From Warburgia ugandensis (taxonomy: Eukaryota > Streptophyta > Magnoliopsida > Canellales > Canellaceae), in the NCBI GenBank assembly GCA_035236585.1, contig CP141127.1, positions 76,179,495 to 76,243,494 on the forward strand: a DNA stretch of 64,000 nucleotides, written 5' to 3'. Of this stretch, positions 16,875 to 33,628 are shown in pieces (positions within the stretch are counted from its first letter, which is position 1; the number at the start of each line of letters is the position of its first letter). The notes beneath the pieces were generated by a model. It ran no database searches, had not been told where the DNA came from, and saw nothing but the letters and a program-made list of their open reading frames with translations. The translations under genes and the position numbers were made by a program.

Positions 16875-19054
16875 CCTTTTCTCTCCTCTCTCCTCTCTTC
16901 TCTCTTCTCTCTTCCTCTCCATTTTCCTCTTCTTCCTCCATCTTCTTCATCAGGTTTTCCTGGTTATTTCCTAAAAACCAGAATTTTTGTTTAATTCCAC
17001 TTTTACCCCTGCTCCTTTAAATGAAATCCCATTTCTATCCTTTCTTTTTAATTACCTATGTGTCCCATTTTATTATGGTTCTGTTCTATCCTCGTTCTAC
17101 TCATCTAGGAAGTGCCTAATCCCAGATAGATCAATTAAGGACTAACCCAATCAATGGGTTAGCCTTAATCAAAACAAAAACTCCCATTTCTCATCCACTT
17201 CTTATCAGATTTCAAATTAATTTTTCATAGTCATTCGTAGGATCTTCCTAAACATAATCAACATCTCTGATCTTCTATTTGAAATTCAGAAATCAATCTA
17301 AGCCGTCCAAATCTAAAAATCACAATTTAGCCCAAATCTCTTTGATTTTGATGAATCTGACAAATCTTACTGGTGGATCTCTAATGAAGGAGATGATAAA
17401 GATATATATGAAGGCTAATCATCTCTCAGAATATCAGATTTGAAGATTTTGATAGTGATTAATCTAGGGAAGTAGTTTTTTTCTTATTATTTGATCTGAT
17501 TTGTTTTATTTAGAAATTAGAAATTCTGTAATTTTGAGAATTTGATTAGATCTGAACTTTAATTAAAATTTCAATAATTCCAATAATTTTGAGTGATTTA
17601 TTTTTAATTTTAGATAATTAAATTTTATTAAAATTCCTTATTTTTAAATCAAGTCTCTGTGAGATCGACCTGTACTTGCATAAGCTACACTACAATAGCT
17701 CGTGCACTTGTGGTTAAACATCAATGAGTTTCTGGCATCGTTTCTGGGGACTTGGAGAGGAGTTTTCATAAAATTTAATTAAAAATCCAAAAAATTCAAA
17801 AAATAAAATAAAATAATCCAAAAATATATAAAAATTTAGGAATTGCAATTTTTAGCATTTTAGGAAATTTTAGGTGCATTTTTCAATTGTGTTTAGGGCA
17901 TAATCACCTTGTTTCCTGAATTTGGTAATCATTTCTAATTTTATTTTTTAGGAAATTGGAAAATGGAGGAAGTGGGTAAGTGGATCCTCACCAAAATGAA
18001 ATTTTTTGTGCTTTCCTAGAATCAGTCTTTCTTTTTTCTTTTCAGTGAATCTTGTAGTGAGGCTCCTTTGTAATTTGCACTTTTAATTTTCATTTTTAAA
18101 TGGTTGTAATAATACAGAGCAAGTGTGGGATAAGGTAGTCCACACTTGATCTTCATCATAAACCCCACTGTAAGTATCCTCACTCATTTATTTCTTAGAT
18201 TAGGCTTTACATTTAGAATAATTTGCATTGTTTGGTAGTGTAACTCATATAGAAAGCATTTTTTATAATTGTTGCATTTTAGGATTTTGCATTAGTTTAC
18301 TGCTTTTAATTGCATTCATAGGGCACGTTTAATGCTTTAAGGTGATTTATATGCTGATCGAATTGCTAGGGTGTGTGAAAATTAATTAGTAAGGGTACCC
18401 TACCCCCATAAGATCAAGGGTGGATTTCATCACCACCTCTTAGCCCACTTAGGATAATCACCTCAAGTGCGCAAACCCTTCCTTTCATAGTAATTTAAAA
18501 TCAATCAGAAGAGACCTATAGGGCCATTACATGCTCGTAGGACCCTCTTAATGGGACATGATTTACTGTCACTCCAGTGGCTTTTGATCGCTATGGTTAT
18601 TGGAGGTTATCTAATGGAGCCTCGCTCTTCCCCCACCTCCTGTTGACATTTGTTAAGGTCTAAATGCCTCCTTACATGAGGGTTGTATTAACCACTTTGG
18701 ACAGAACCTAAGTAGTAAGCAGTTGTCAACTCCTAAAGAGAGGAGGAGCGCTAGTGTAGGCTAAAAAAAAATGTTGTCCCCACACACAAATCCAAGAGAG
18801 TCAAATATATTACTGCTTATTAGCCTTAGGATTATTTGAGTGTACCCTTTTATTTGCGCATCATTCTAGAAGTTAGGTTGCATCATTTAGGTTAGTTTTC
18901 TAAAAAAAAAAAAAAAACAAAGCAAAAGAAAAAACAAAAGAAAAAGAAAAAGAAAAAAAGAAGCTTCCCTTGTATGAACTTTTGGAGACGCGACAAAACC
19001 AAAAGGTTAGTCAAGTACGACAAAAAAGACATACAACAAGATTAGGCCACATCT

Positions 19055-20155
19055 ATGACTGATCAACGCTCAAGAGGTAATTCACCCCATGGATGTCAAG
19101 GGCCTCCACTCATCATGAATGAGGACCCACCACCCCTGATGTACGATGAATATCAACCTCCACTAAGGAGGAATAATCATCAACCAAATAGAGATTGGAG
19201 AAGAAATAATAGGGAGTGGGACCAACAGAGTGAACATGGGGATGATAATATTGAGGGTTATCAAAACTTTTGTGGTAGAACTTTGAAAGACTACCTACAA
19301 CCTGCAACCTACATGCACTAGCACACCATCCTATGTAATTCTTCCTCAGAATGCTAGTGCGTTATAATTAAAAATGGGATTAATCCAATTACTTCCCAAA
19401 TTCCATGGTTTATATAATGAGAGTCCTTACTTGCACCTTAAAGAATTTGATGAGGTATGTAGTACCCAAAGAACACAAAATGTAGGTCTAGATATTGTCA
19501 GGCTTAAGCTACTTCCTTTCTCTTTAAAGCAAAAAAGCAAAAATGAGGTTTAATGCACTACCATCACGTTCCATAAGAACCTGGAATGAAATGACTAGGG
19601 AATTCTTAAAGAAGTTTTCCCCTACCCATGAAACAAATATGCTTCGCTGCAAGATAATGGCCTTTACCTAGAAGGATAAAGATTCATTCTATCAATGCTG
19701 GGAAAGGTTCAAAGAACTACAACTCACTTGCCCACATCATGGCTATGAACCATGGCGCATCATCAGCTTCTTTTATGAAGGACTAAATTTTGACATGCGC
19801 CAGTTTGTAGCGATGATGTGTAATGGCAACCTTCTCAATAAACAACCAGATGAGGCGGAGGAGTATTTGGAATGGCTAGCTGAAAGTGCACAGACCTGAG
19901 CTAACTTAGAAAGAATAGAACATGTAGATAGACCTAAGCCCAATAACACCCATGCTAGGGAAGGCATGCATGCTATGTCTGGAAAAGATGATATCAATGC
20001 CAAAGTAGCATCCCTAGCGAGAAAAGTAGAAGCCATAGAAATGAGAAAGAAAAACACAAATAAAGAAGAACAAGTGTGTAGCATTTGTGAGAGTACCACC
20101 CATCTTACTCAGAAATGTCCTACCATTCTAGCATTCCAAGAGGTACTTCATGATT
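19055..20155 (+). pseudogene. Athila-like gag region
   Basis: Gag-like sequence of the fossil element. A Pro/Arg/Asn-rich N-terminal part (19055-19320) leads into retrotransposon gag similarity (about 19380-19900). A zinc knuckle CSICESTTHLTQKC lies at about 20078-20119 (Cys-X2-Cys-X4-His-X4-Cys), the nucleic-acid-binding motif of gag. Broken. Confidence 0.7.
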
Positions 20156-20999
20156 AGGCTAATGCACTTAACACATATAAAAGACCTTCCTCCCCATATT
20201 CAGAGACTTATAATTCCAACTGGAGAAACCATCCAAACTTCAGTTGGAAAAATGGACCTACTGCTAATGTTCCTCAACCAGGACCATATCAACCTCATCA
20301 ACAAAACCAAGGACTTCTTACTTTACCTTATCAAACTCATCAACCTCCTTCTTCTAGACTTTACTTGCCCCCACCTAAAAGGCATGTAGAGGATAATCAA
20401 CACGTTCAAAACTAGGAAAGGAAAATTTCTTAATTAGAAAGTCAAATAAAACAAACCAACCAATCCATGAATGAATTAAAAAATATGATGAGTCAAATGA
20501 TGCAAAGTATGGAAAAAGGAAAGTTCCTAGCTCAACCACTAACAAACCCTAAGGGAGTCCATGCGGTTAGTACTAATGCATTTGATGAAACATCTAGCTC
20601 TACCATGGAACAGACTAAGGCTGTTACCAATTCTTAGGAGTGGTAAAAGAATTGAGAAAGATGAGCCTCAAAAGACTAAAAGGTAGAACAATCCACGAAA
20701 GTTAAAGAAAACTCTAAACAGAAGGACCTTGTTTCACCTGTCCATCCATGTCCTATACCTACTCTATTTCCTCAAAGGTTGCGTCAAGCCTCAAAGTCTA
20801 CCTCTAATGATAAGATTTTAGAGATTTTCAAGCAAGTCAAGATCAACATACCGATCTTAGATGCTATAAAATAAATCCCATCAAATGCCAAATTCTTAAA
20901 AGACTTATGCACCATAAAGAGAAAATTAAATGTCCAAAGGAAGGCATTTTTGACTGAACAGATTAGTTCTATTCTTCAATACCATACACCACTAAAGTA

Positions 21000-22125
21000 C
21001 AAAGATCCTAGTTGCCCCACTCTTACTTGCATTATTGGAAATTACAAGATTAACCAAGCTCTTCTTGATTTAGGATCTAGTGTGAACTTATTACCATACT
21101 CGGTCTATGAATAGTTAGGTCTGGGGGAACTAAAACCTACGTGTACTACTCTCCAGCTAGCTGATCATTCTGTAAAAATACCGAGAGGGGTAATAGAGGA
21201 TGTGTTAGTCCAGATAGAACAATTTTGTATCCCTGTAGATTTTCTAATTCTAAATACACAACCGGTGGTGAATGAGAAGAATGAAATACTAGTCATCTTG
21301 GGATGACCATTTTTGGCTATGTCCAATGCCTTAATAAATTGTAGAAATGGTGTCATGAAACTATCCTTTGGCAATATGACATTAGAGCTAAACATCTTTA
21401 ACATTTGTAAGAAACCTAGTGAAACTACCAATGATTTGCATAGTGTTAACATGATCAATTCAGTTGTGTAAGATCAGTTTTAGTTATCTTCCTTATCAGA
21501 CCCACTCGAGGCCTGTTTGGCCCATTTTAATGAGTTTAATGAGGACGCATTAATAGAGGAAGTTAATGCCCTCCTTGATTTTGTTCCTATCATAGATACA
21601 TAAAAATGGAAACCTCATTTTGAGGAGTTTCCATTGAGTGAGATCACTCTCTTCCCATCATCAGTAGAACCCCTTACAGAGCCTGAAATTCCAAATAAGC
21701 CTTTTAATGTAGAATACGTACCTAATTAGGACCTACATCCTTCATTTGAACAATTATTAGATAAGAAATTAAGCCCACCTGATTTCTTTCATGTGTTAAT
21801 AGAACAGGCAAAGAAAGAGTCCATTGATATACTATTCATAAATCACCCAACTCTAAGGTACATACTAGAAGATAATCAGAATTTAAGCAAAACCATGATC
21901 TGTCCTCTATTAATACAAGAACAATCTTTTAAGGAAGGGCATAGTCAGCTTATACCTCAATTTCAAGAATATGTAAGGGAAAAGGAGAACAATCAATCTC
22001 CATTTGATTTAATGGAATTCAAATTTGCAGTAGTTCGCATTGTTATAGAGATTCTACTTCCCAAATTTTCAAGGTGGAAGAGTTATATTGATTACTGTGA
22101 AATTTTGAAGATGGGAGATCATTAG
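21000..22125 (+). pseudogene. Athila-like protease region and downstream linker
   Basis: An aspartic-protease-like segment has the active-site motif in the altered form LLDLGSSVNLLPYSV (about 21060-21105) followed by the usual hydrophobic second half. After about 21640 the sequence resembles the protease-to-polymerase linker of Athila/Tat elements and ends at 22125 without entering a reverse transcriptase. Broken. Confidence 0.6.
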
Positions 22126-24029
22126 AGTGGTCCCCCTCACTTTACATTCATTGTAGTCTACTGTGTCATAATGCTACCATCACCAAAAATTTCATGGTGG
22201 AGGAAAAATATTGACTATCGTGAGATTTTGAAGTGGTGTGAGAAATCTTGCCATTTAATTGTTGGGATCAGGAAAATTCAATACCAATTGGGCATAGATT
22301 AGGGTAAATTAGGACATGTTTGGCTAAAGACGTTAAACTTAGCGCTCACTGAGAGGCAACCCAGAGTTTTTCCTTTTTGTTATTTTCTGCATCACCTATA
22401 TTCATTTTAGGTCCTACTTTTTAAACATTGAGGACAATGTTTCTGTCAGGTTAGGGGGTGTAGAAATATAACAAATTCTAGTTTTTCTAGGTTTTTAGGT
22501 GATTTCCTTGCTTTTTTTTTTTAAAAAAAAAAAAGAGGAGAGAAAATTTTCAAATTTTTTTTTATGTCATCTACTACACTATGATGAGAATTGGATTTTC
22601 TGAAGTATAATCTAGATAACTTTAGCTTATTAATGGAATTGAATATGATTAATTCATCTTTTTACTCATTTTCTAAAGTATTCTATGAAAGCAAAGTCTC
22701 AGATCACATTTGTATACGCAGTTGCATATAGTTAGTCTAGATTGATAAGTGATTATCACTTATAAATTCTAAAAAAATTCAGTGGAGACCTATAACCTAA
22801 GTGAGTTTTAGAGCCATTCATTCGTTCTTGAGAGGTTATAAATATTCCTAATTTTCTTCAGCATGCTTAAAGAAAATTGATCCCAAACTCTTAAAGTTGG
22901 CTAATTTCCTAAATAATTAGAATAATACCTTTAAAATTGTAGAAGTTTATTGAGTTTGATAGATTATAGGAAACCTAGAAAATGATTTAGGTCATCCTTG
23001 TTGTTAACTTAGAGATATAAAGCCTACTTAGAAGTATTTTTACCACTAGTTAGCCAACTTGAACCTTTTATATAAAGCCCTTTCTTTTGCCACCCAAATT
23101 ATCCTTTACCCATATTAACCTAGTATAAATTATCCATTACCCACTTTCTTTGAAAAATAAGCTAGAGAAGAATGAAGAAATACCTTATAGTTGCAGTAAA
23201 AGTAGAAAAGTGAATATCAATAAAAGAAATATTCTTCAAAGTGATTCAAAAGTATTGAAATATAAAGGAAAGAGTCTAAAAAAAGAAAAAAAAAGTTTGA
23301 AGAATACAAAGAAAAGTGAAAAAAGAAATATTCACTACAACAAAGGAAAGAAAGAATTATCAACTTTAGAAGATCTTTACTTATTTTTTGAAGAATCTTT
23401 GAATACCCTTATACCCTTTCTTTGGTACCCTGTCCTAAGCCTACGTTTTGTCCCAGTTAAAGACCTATTGATTCTAGGATGAATATAGTCTTGATGAGAA
23501 AATAAATGAATAGGATCTAAAAGAGTGTTATTTCTAAATATTCGAAGGTAATGACATCCATTCCAAAGGGATCAAAACAATTAAATTCCTTAGTAACTCC
23601 CATTTTTCATGAGTATATGTGAGATAATTTTGCTTTTATTGACTCAACTCACATAATTAAAAGGGAGATATGACTTGACCCCTCTATTCGAGAGATGTTG
23701 TTTTTGAGCATATGTCATTAGTAAGGATTGAGGTCGAAATATATTTCGGATGGAGTTCAAAAGTTAAAAGTTTAGTTAGAGATCAAGATTATTCTATATG
23801 TAGACTGTACATACACACACTCACTCTGAGATCTGAGCTTAAGTGGAATGATTTTGGCATATGGGTAGGGTTTTGAATTCTTTAGTCATTTTTATTAGTA
23901 TGCTAAAGTTGATGTGATATATTGAAGATAATTCTCTGAGGAAAAAGATGAATTGACTTAAAAATAAATCTTGAAATTTGATTTTTTGCATGTTTTGCTC
24001 AGGACTAGCAAAATGTTGGTTGGGGGGTG
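22126..24029 (+). other. 3' untranslated interior of the Athila-like element
   Basis: Non-coding. It includes the segment CACTGAGAGGCAACCC (about 22347) and CATTGAGGACAATGT (about 22427), words commonly seen downstream of pol in Athila/Tat elements. An A/K-rich reading frame at 23150-23482 has no motif. It ends with the polypurine tract at about 24015-24029. Confidence 0.6.
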
Positions 24030-26075
<2,046 letters not shown>

Positions 26076-28189
26076 CTAATCCTAAGCTAAGACTAAACAA
26101 TCAAATAAGAAATTTTTTGTTAACATGAATCTTGGAGTTGTGCATAAGGTTGGGGTGATTTGATGGCTAGAATACACGAAGTAAATGCTCGTTAACATGA
26201 AATCTAATCAAAGCAATAACTAAACAACCTAAAAAACTAAATGGATTCTTAATGAATCAAGCAAATAAGGTGTATGGATTATAAGAAACTATGCATGATC
26301 ATCCAATGGAAAATTTCCAAAAATATAGTATATGAAACTCAAATCAGTAAGGCATGAATTGATACTTTGCAAGCACTTTCATGGAAGATAACACTCAAGA
26401 ATTGCAGTACTTGACTATTGGAATCAATCATGAACAATAATCTTCAAAGAACTTTATTGATTGAATGGAAAAATACATCAAATGATGGTGCGCATGTTAC
26501 ATATATGACAACTAGAAAAGTGTGCACTCTTCCAATGCTTGTAACTTGGTTCGAATAAAATATTTAGCCCACTCCAACAAACTTAAATTAAAATTAGATA
26601 ATGTACAAGTGAAACCCAACAAGAATTTAAGAGAAAAGAGAGTTGGAGGATGGGAATGAATCAAAGAAAAAAGACACCTAAATCTAGCTCCAAAATCAAG
26701 TAAAAAATGAGAACAACAGGAAGAGGAATGAGGTGATTCAAGCTACTTTTTCTCTTGGAAGTCACTACTATAGAAGAAATAACTTGATTTTGAATATATA
26801 GGCAGGAAAAACTATAGATATAGAACCAAAGATTCAAGGGAAAAACAAAGAAGATCTATGTGTATGAAATTGAAGAACAAAACAAGAGCAAACTAAGCAA
26901 TGAAAGAAAAATACTAACCTGGAATTGAAGTAAAAAATCAAAGGAAAAAATCTTAAGGAATGAAAATAAGAATAGCCACAAGAAAACCAAAGTCCAAAGC
27001 TCAAAATATCACGCAAAGTAGTGTGCTTCTTGCAAGGTTTTTCACCAAAACATACTTCCCTTTCAATTGGAATCCCTTAGGAGATTTATAGAGTTTTAGC
27101 TTTTTAATTTGATGGGAACTTATTATAGGAAGGTAAGATGCAATTAGATCTAAGACTTCAAGACAAGAAAGTTAGGGGGGAAGGTGCCACTTTTTTAGGA
27201 AGGTGGCATAGTGCTCCTCCCCTTCTAATTGCATGGTAATTGGTGGTTAAGAAAGAGAGAGAAATGGGAAAAAAGAAGAGATAGGAAAGATGGGGACTTA
27301 GTTAGGGATTTGAGATGATTTGAGTATGAACAAATTTAGGAGTTTCCAACTTAAGATGCCAACTAAGGTGACAACCAAGTAGGGGGGAGACACCATTTGT
27401 TTAGGAGGTGCTTCCCCCTTAAGTGAATCACGTTGGAAACCCTATCTATGTGATGAAGAATAGAGTGAAATTGAAAATAAAAAATGGGTTTTCTCTCTTG
27501 ATTGGTCCACCTTGCATGATCTTCTTACCATATAAAAATTTCCCTCAAAATCTTCTAATTATCCGTTGGAAATTGCATTTTTAATCATAAATAATTGCTT
27601 GAAATCTTCACCCAATAATGTAATTTCATGTGGAAATTGGTTAAATTGGCTTGATGGCTCCTTTGGCTTGATTTGAGCGGCTAGCTATCTTGGCTTCAAG
27701 GCTTAAATGGCTTGCATGGTAAATTTAGGTTTCCTTGTTAAACTAGGAAACCTCATTCATGGCTCCAATTATCATGCAAAGGTGATGGAATATCATTGCT
27801 TTTTGCATGAGCACATTTTAGTTACCTTTAGATATTCCATTGTCTTCTTTCTTACCTTAAGAGATCTTGAACCTTGATTTAACTTTAAAATGTTGAAATT
27901 TAAGTCTTTGTCCTTTTTTTATTTTTTATTATCTTAATCTTCAAATCTTATCTTTCTTGATCTCAGCCATTGGATCATCTTCTCAAGACCTATAAAAGAT
28001 GAAAAATCCTAATTAAATAATAGAAAATTTTGATAATTCACATAGTTACTTTGCATTAGCTTCTGAACCTGCCAAATATCAAACTTTTGAATTATTAGGT
28101 CAGAAATGTCTGTGTTAAAATTTCATAAAAACCTTAGAAATAATACTATATTTTACAACAAATGAACTACTAATTGGGTACTTTTTATA

Positions 28190-29475
28190 CAAAATTGAAC
28201 ACTTATGCTGATTCCTTCATAGAGATATCCAAAATCAGAGTACATTATTCTCACTGGTGAGGGGGAATTAGAGAGTTTTCAGGAAGCCTAGATACATATA
28301 GATAAGGGCAAGTGGATGCAAGTCATGTAAGAGGAGATTAGTTCACTGAAGAAAAACCAGACATATGAATTAGTGAAACTTCCTAAGGGCAAACAAGCAT
28401 TGAAGAATAAAAAGGTGTTCAAGTTGAAGAGAGGTAGCTTTGGAGAACCAGTCAAGTACAAAGCATGATTGGTCATCAAAGGCTTCAAACATATCAAGGA
28501 AGTTGACTTTGACAAGATCTTCTCACCAGTAACAAAGATGACATCAATCTATACTATACTTGGACTAGTCACTGGATAGAACCTAAAGCTTGAACAGATG
28601 GAAGTAAAGAGAACCTTTCTTCATGCAGACTTGGAAGAAGAAATATACACAGAACAACTGAAAGGGTTTAAATTTGCAATGAAGAAACAGTTGATCTACA
28701 AGTTGATGAAGAGTCTTTATGGTCTTAAGTAAACACCAGGGTAGTGGTATAAGAGGTTTGACTCATTCATGACAAGTCAAGGATACAAAAAGATAGCAGT
28801 AGATTAGTGTGTATATGTGCAAAGACTACCTAAGGGTAAATTTCTTATACTCCTACTCTTGGGGATGATATGTTGATAGTTGGTCAAGACACAATTATGA
28901 TCAGTAAGTTGAAGTCATCTAAGTCCTTTAACATAAAGGACATAGGGCCAGCTTAGTAGATCTTGGGAATGAAGATCACTCATGGTAGAAAAGTAAAGAA
29001 ATTATGGCTGTCATAGCATAAGTATGTTGAATGGGTAATTAAGAGGTTTAACATGGAGTGTGCCAAGCCATTCAACTTTCCACTTGGCAATCATTTCAAG
29101 CTAAACAAACTTACGTGTCCTTCATCAACACAAGAAATGGAAAAGATGGCTGTGATTCCATACTTATCAATAGTTGGGAGTCTAATGTATGCAATGGTAT
29201 GCACAAGGCTAGATATCACTCATGTAGTAGGTGTTATGAGTAGGTACCTATCCAACTTAGGTAAAGATCATTGGGAAGCGGTGAAGTGGATACTGAGTTA
29301 CATGAAGGAAAAATCCAAGTTGTGCTTGTATTTTAGAGGAACAAATGTCAAAACTTGAGGAGATTCACAATGATGAGAATCCAACATATATGTTGACTAA
29401 GGTGGTAATGTACAAGAAGCTGGTGCTATGTAGAGACATAGTAGGAATGGACTCAAATTAAAGCAATGCGACATG
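28190..29475 (+). pseudogene. Copia reverse transcriptase/RNase H fragment
   Basis: The 3' coding part of the fossil copia element. It contains the pre-RT segment LTGEGELESFQEA (about 28250), reverse transcriptase (FKLKRG... to the KSLYGLK region near 28715, and a DDM-type active-site segment near 28864). It continues through the connection region YLSIVGSLMYAM to RNase H-like sequence. Purine-rich sequence and the 3' LTR follow. Broken. Confidence 0.82.
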
Positions 29476-29505
29476 TTCTCTTCCTATGGGTATGGAGGGG
29501 AGAAT

Positions 29506-29887
29506 TAATGGGTCCATACCCAGAAATGGCAATTGGTGCTTCTTGATTGATGTGGAAGAATGTCCAAGATGGAGAAAATCTCAGATGACTAAAAGAAGAC
29601 TTAAATCACAAAAATATTTTGGAAATCCTAGAAAATCAAAGATCCAAATTTAGATCTGATTTTTTGAAGGAAAATCTAGTGATTGTGATCCTCTAAACTC
29701 TTATATATTGGAGCTAGAGAACCATTTTTTTTTGTATCTCTCAAACTTCCCTATATATATTCCTAGTAGTGAAAAGAAGGCTTTCTCCTTTCCTTGTGGA
29801 TGTAGGCCTATTTGACCAAACCACGTAAAATTGGTGTCTCTCAATCACTGTGTGTGATTAGAAAGAGTGAACAATCCTAAATCTACA
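29506..29887 (+). repeat. 3' LTR of the copia element
   Basis: It begins TAATGGGTCCATACCCAG and ends CTAAATCTACA, followed by CTAAA (29888-29892). It aligns with 7268-7648. Confidence 0.9.
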
Positions 29888-29892
29888 CTAAA

Positions 29893-32116
29893 CGCTACAG
29901 ATTGAGCTAAATAAACTAAAAATGAGAAGCAGAAGAAAATAAGCATGCATGGTTGAAACACCTTGGAAAAAATAGCATTCATCGTAAAAGCCCCAAAACG
30001 CCATTCATAAAGGCATGAAGCCACATTCCTTATGGACTAGACTCCCTTAAGAAAATTGATTCTCTCAGCCCATTTCAAGTTGTTCTTACGCATTGCATTC
30101 TTGATAGGAAATGCATTAAAGAGAATGAGACAGTTTGAAAAGTAAATAGGATTTTTCCCTTGAAAAGCAACTGAAGAAGTGTTGCTCAATGAAGAAGGGA
30201 TCTAAACAAGGAGAAGTAGATAGCAAGGATCCGAATATGAGTGCCATGTAGCACAAATTGCTTTTGTCACGCAGAAGCCTCTATGTCTTTGATTTTGGGA
30301 TGACAGAAGTATAGTGACTGAGCAAGGTAGTGATAGTGTACATGCTATGGTAGGTTCCATGTTCGAGTATTGAGTTATCCATGATTGGTGACTTTTACCT
30401 CTCAGTCCTTGCTATTAGCAGCCACTAACAAGGTACATGTCAATTGGATGTAGAAATGTTCAGGCTAATGTTCACAACATTTAAAACATCGCTGTTTATG
30501 AATGTGGATACTAGTCAAACCTCAATATTTGTTGACAAAGATATCAGTTTAGAAAAGTCTATGTTTGTGAATGATGTACATCGATATAAAAAAAATTCTG
30601 ATAGTGATATTTATGTAATAAAATTCACTACTAGTTAATCTTAGCTAATTATTGTACATTAGAATGTCCAATCGACCAAATGAATTATGGTCATCTATTT
30701 ATGATGACCCCAGTTTGGATGGCCTTGATTTTTGCAATATGTAGATGCAGTGACCAACATAATTGGCCTATCATCAATTAAGCAATGAACCAAGTATAAT
30801 ATACAGCCAAATGATCCTATCCATTCATTTATTTGATATGTTGATTGCATGTTATTTTTATTCTTAACAGATGGTGTGTCTTAGCGTCCTTCAGTTCTAC
30901 TCATCTAAATGAAAAGAATTATGGGGATCTTTGGAGATGGTAAGTAAGTGGATATTTCTCTCCTTCCAAATCATCGATGATCCAAACTATTAATAAAACA
31001 CATGACAAAGCCAATGGTGGATAAAATGTAGGCAATACTTATCTAATTACATCCCAATAGATAAATGATCAAGATCATCAAAATAATGGATAAGAAATCT
31101 TGTAAGTACATCAATATGAAAGGATTAGAGTATCTATACAATTTACTCATTCTCCAATGCAATGCCCTTTTTAGCTATTTTTTAATAATCAAGCCCAACT
31201 AAACAACTGTAGACTACAATATCATTTTAGTACTTATTTACTCATAATTTATTTCAAAATTTGGGTATAACAAATTTTACATAATACCAAAATTAATTAT
31301 TATTATAATGACAGATATCTACATGAATACAAAAGTGGATGCCATGGATAGAGGCCAAAACTACAAAAAGACAAAAGTGGATGTCCATGAATAACTAACA
31401 AAAAGGATAGATGTCTAAATCATTACAAAATAAGAGCTATCTAAAATGGGACACACCCAACGTTCTTATCCACAGAATGGTCCCAACCATGCTTTTTTTT
31501 GTAGATTAAAAAATGGGTAGTAAAAGCTCTAATAAATAGTTGAAAGAATCAGAGGATAGGACAATCCAAAGGATGAAACTTTTGGGGCATACCTATTTGA
31601 GGACAGCCTCAGTTGTGGATGGTTTTAGATCTCTCTCTTCCTAAGTAAGATTATGTGAGATCTATTATGATGCTTACTTTCTAGTCCAACACGGGAGTAT
31701 GGGTGTTTGATCAGGACTGTTGAACTTGTAAAATATTGATAGCAGCCCACATGATCTTAATATAATTTGGAATAGTATCATATCCTCAAGAATAAAGTAT
31801 AACCAAAATCTAGAACCTCTTTTGGTGGAGACCTAAATAATGGATCAAATCAGATCGAGGTAAAATCACAACGATAGATGGACTAGCCAACTAAGGCACC
31901 TATTTTCACTTTCTAAAGGTTATACCTATCTTGAGTTCCACTATCACCTTACAAGATTTTACAATGCAGTGTGACATTATGCTAGCCACAAGAAAAGGAA
32001 AAAATCACTTGTAGTGAGCTCTTCCTATTTACAAATACTTAGAAATCTTCCTCAAGAATAAGAGAGCTACATCACTTCCTCAAATTACAAAAAAAAAAGA
32101 ATGATTTTGAAGATTA

Positions 32117-32120
<4 letters not shown>
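29893..32120. other. Unassigned spacer
   Basis: AT-rich with no recognised gene. A GGTTCCATGTTCGAGTAT segment near 30351 resembles a polymerase III B box, but I found no convincing A box or tail. The frame at 30444-30638 lacks motifs. Confidence 0.4.

Positions 32121-32155
<35 letters not shown>
32121..32155. repeat. (CT)n microsatellite, 35 bp
   Basis: A pure CT run in unassigned sequence. Confidence 0.95.
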
Positions 32156-32158
<3 letters not shown>

Positions 32159-33531
32159 AGTCCATAACAAGACTAAACAGATATAGAGAAAAAGCGAATG
32201 ACTTTTGATAGCAAAAGATTGGAAGTCTTGACTATTAACTACTTGAAGATGATTACTTGAACATATTTTTATTCTTAATCAGTAGTTGTTTGAATTTTCA
32301 AGTAGTCTTAAAATTATAGCATTATAGTCAATAAATATATTGGAAATCAAATTCTAATTGTTAAGCTAACATCTTCTCTGAAAAGGACACTTTTATTAAA
32401 GCAATCAATTGGATTTTCCTAGTGGTCAACACAAAGTGGAGTATAGCTCTTTGTATCTTGAAATTGAATTCTTGGAAATTAACTGCTCATGAATGGCAGT
32501 TCATTAGATTTCTACCTAGAAGATAAAATCCATCTCATTGTGTTGGAACTTGACTAAAGTCTCTAAAACAATCAACTAGAATTCTCAAGCCAAAACTCTA
32601 TGTCACAAAGTAGTTAGCTATTTTTCCTAGAATAGTTGATTTGACTCCAAAATAGTCAACTTGAATTCAAAATATAGTGACTTACTCTCAAGAAAAATAA
32701 AATGCTTCTTTGGTAATTCTAGAACCTCATATTAGTTAATTGGATTTCTAAGGTAGTCAATTGAATTTCAAGTAGTTGACTAGATTTTTAAGGAAGACAA
32801 CTAGATTTTAGGAAATCTTTGAGAATGTTCAGTAGATCTTCAGAATGTTCTTTGGAAACTTTGAATCTTGAGGCAGTTGGTTGGACTGATCTTGGTAGTC
32901 ACCTGGATCTAAAAATCATTATATCTATGGGCATTCACATTCCAATTTGACCTTTTCACCTTCAAACACCCATATCTTGGCTACACTAATGCTAGATTTG
33001 AGTGATCTTTGGTTCGTTGGAATGATCTTTCAGTGTTGTATGTATTAAAAACTTGTAAATCTAAAAGACATCAAACATCACATATAACATCTTGACATTG
33101 TTTAAATCTTCAAATGATAACTTTGATACTTCTTGAACACATAGAATTCTTCAAGTAATGATATTAATCTTCTTTGAATACTTGAAAACATTATGAATAG
33201 ATCTTATAGCCTCATGAAAACTTGAATTCGTTAATGAGTAACATGTGGCTCTTTGATTAAATTGATTCTTCATGGACAATTACTTGAATGCTTGAGAGTG
33301 CATGAGATTTTTCAAGACATGACTTGTAGTTAGATTTGGGAAATTGATGATGGAATTTCAAATTAGGCGATTTTGGAATTTGATATAATTTAGAGTTAGA
33401 ATTTGTCTTTTGGGTAGTAAATTTATCTTTAAAGATTATGTGCAGAATTTGAACTCATTGAGAAATCATTTTTTCTATCTCAAAATTTTCTCTTCAAAGG
33501 ACTATGTGATGAAAAATGATTTTTTGTGCAG

Positions 33532-33532
<1 letters not shown>
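32156..33532. other. Unassigned spacer with degenerate repeats
   Basis: A low-complexity AT-rich stretch. From about 32560 to 32900, short variants of 'AGTCAACTGGATTTCAAG' recur (TAGTCAAC, AGTTGACT, AGTCACCTGGAT), suggesting an old degenerate short tandem repeat. No coding signal. Confidence 0.35.

Positions 33533-33624
<92 letters not shown>
33533..33624. repeat. (CT)n microsatellite, ~92 bp
   Basis: A pure CT run. The poly Ser-Leu reading frame across it is an artefact. Confidence 0.98.

Positions 33625-33628
<4 letters not shown>

Noticed and set aside
30340-30380. A B-box-like GGTTCCATGTTCGAG suggesting a tRNA or SINE
   Set aside because: No convincing A box at the right distance, no cloverleaf and no tail.
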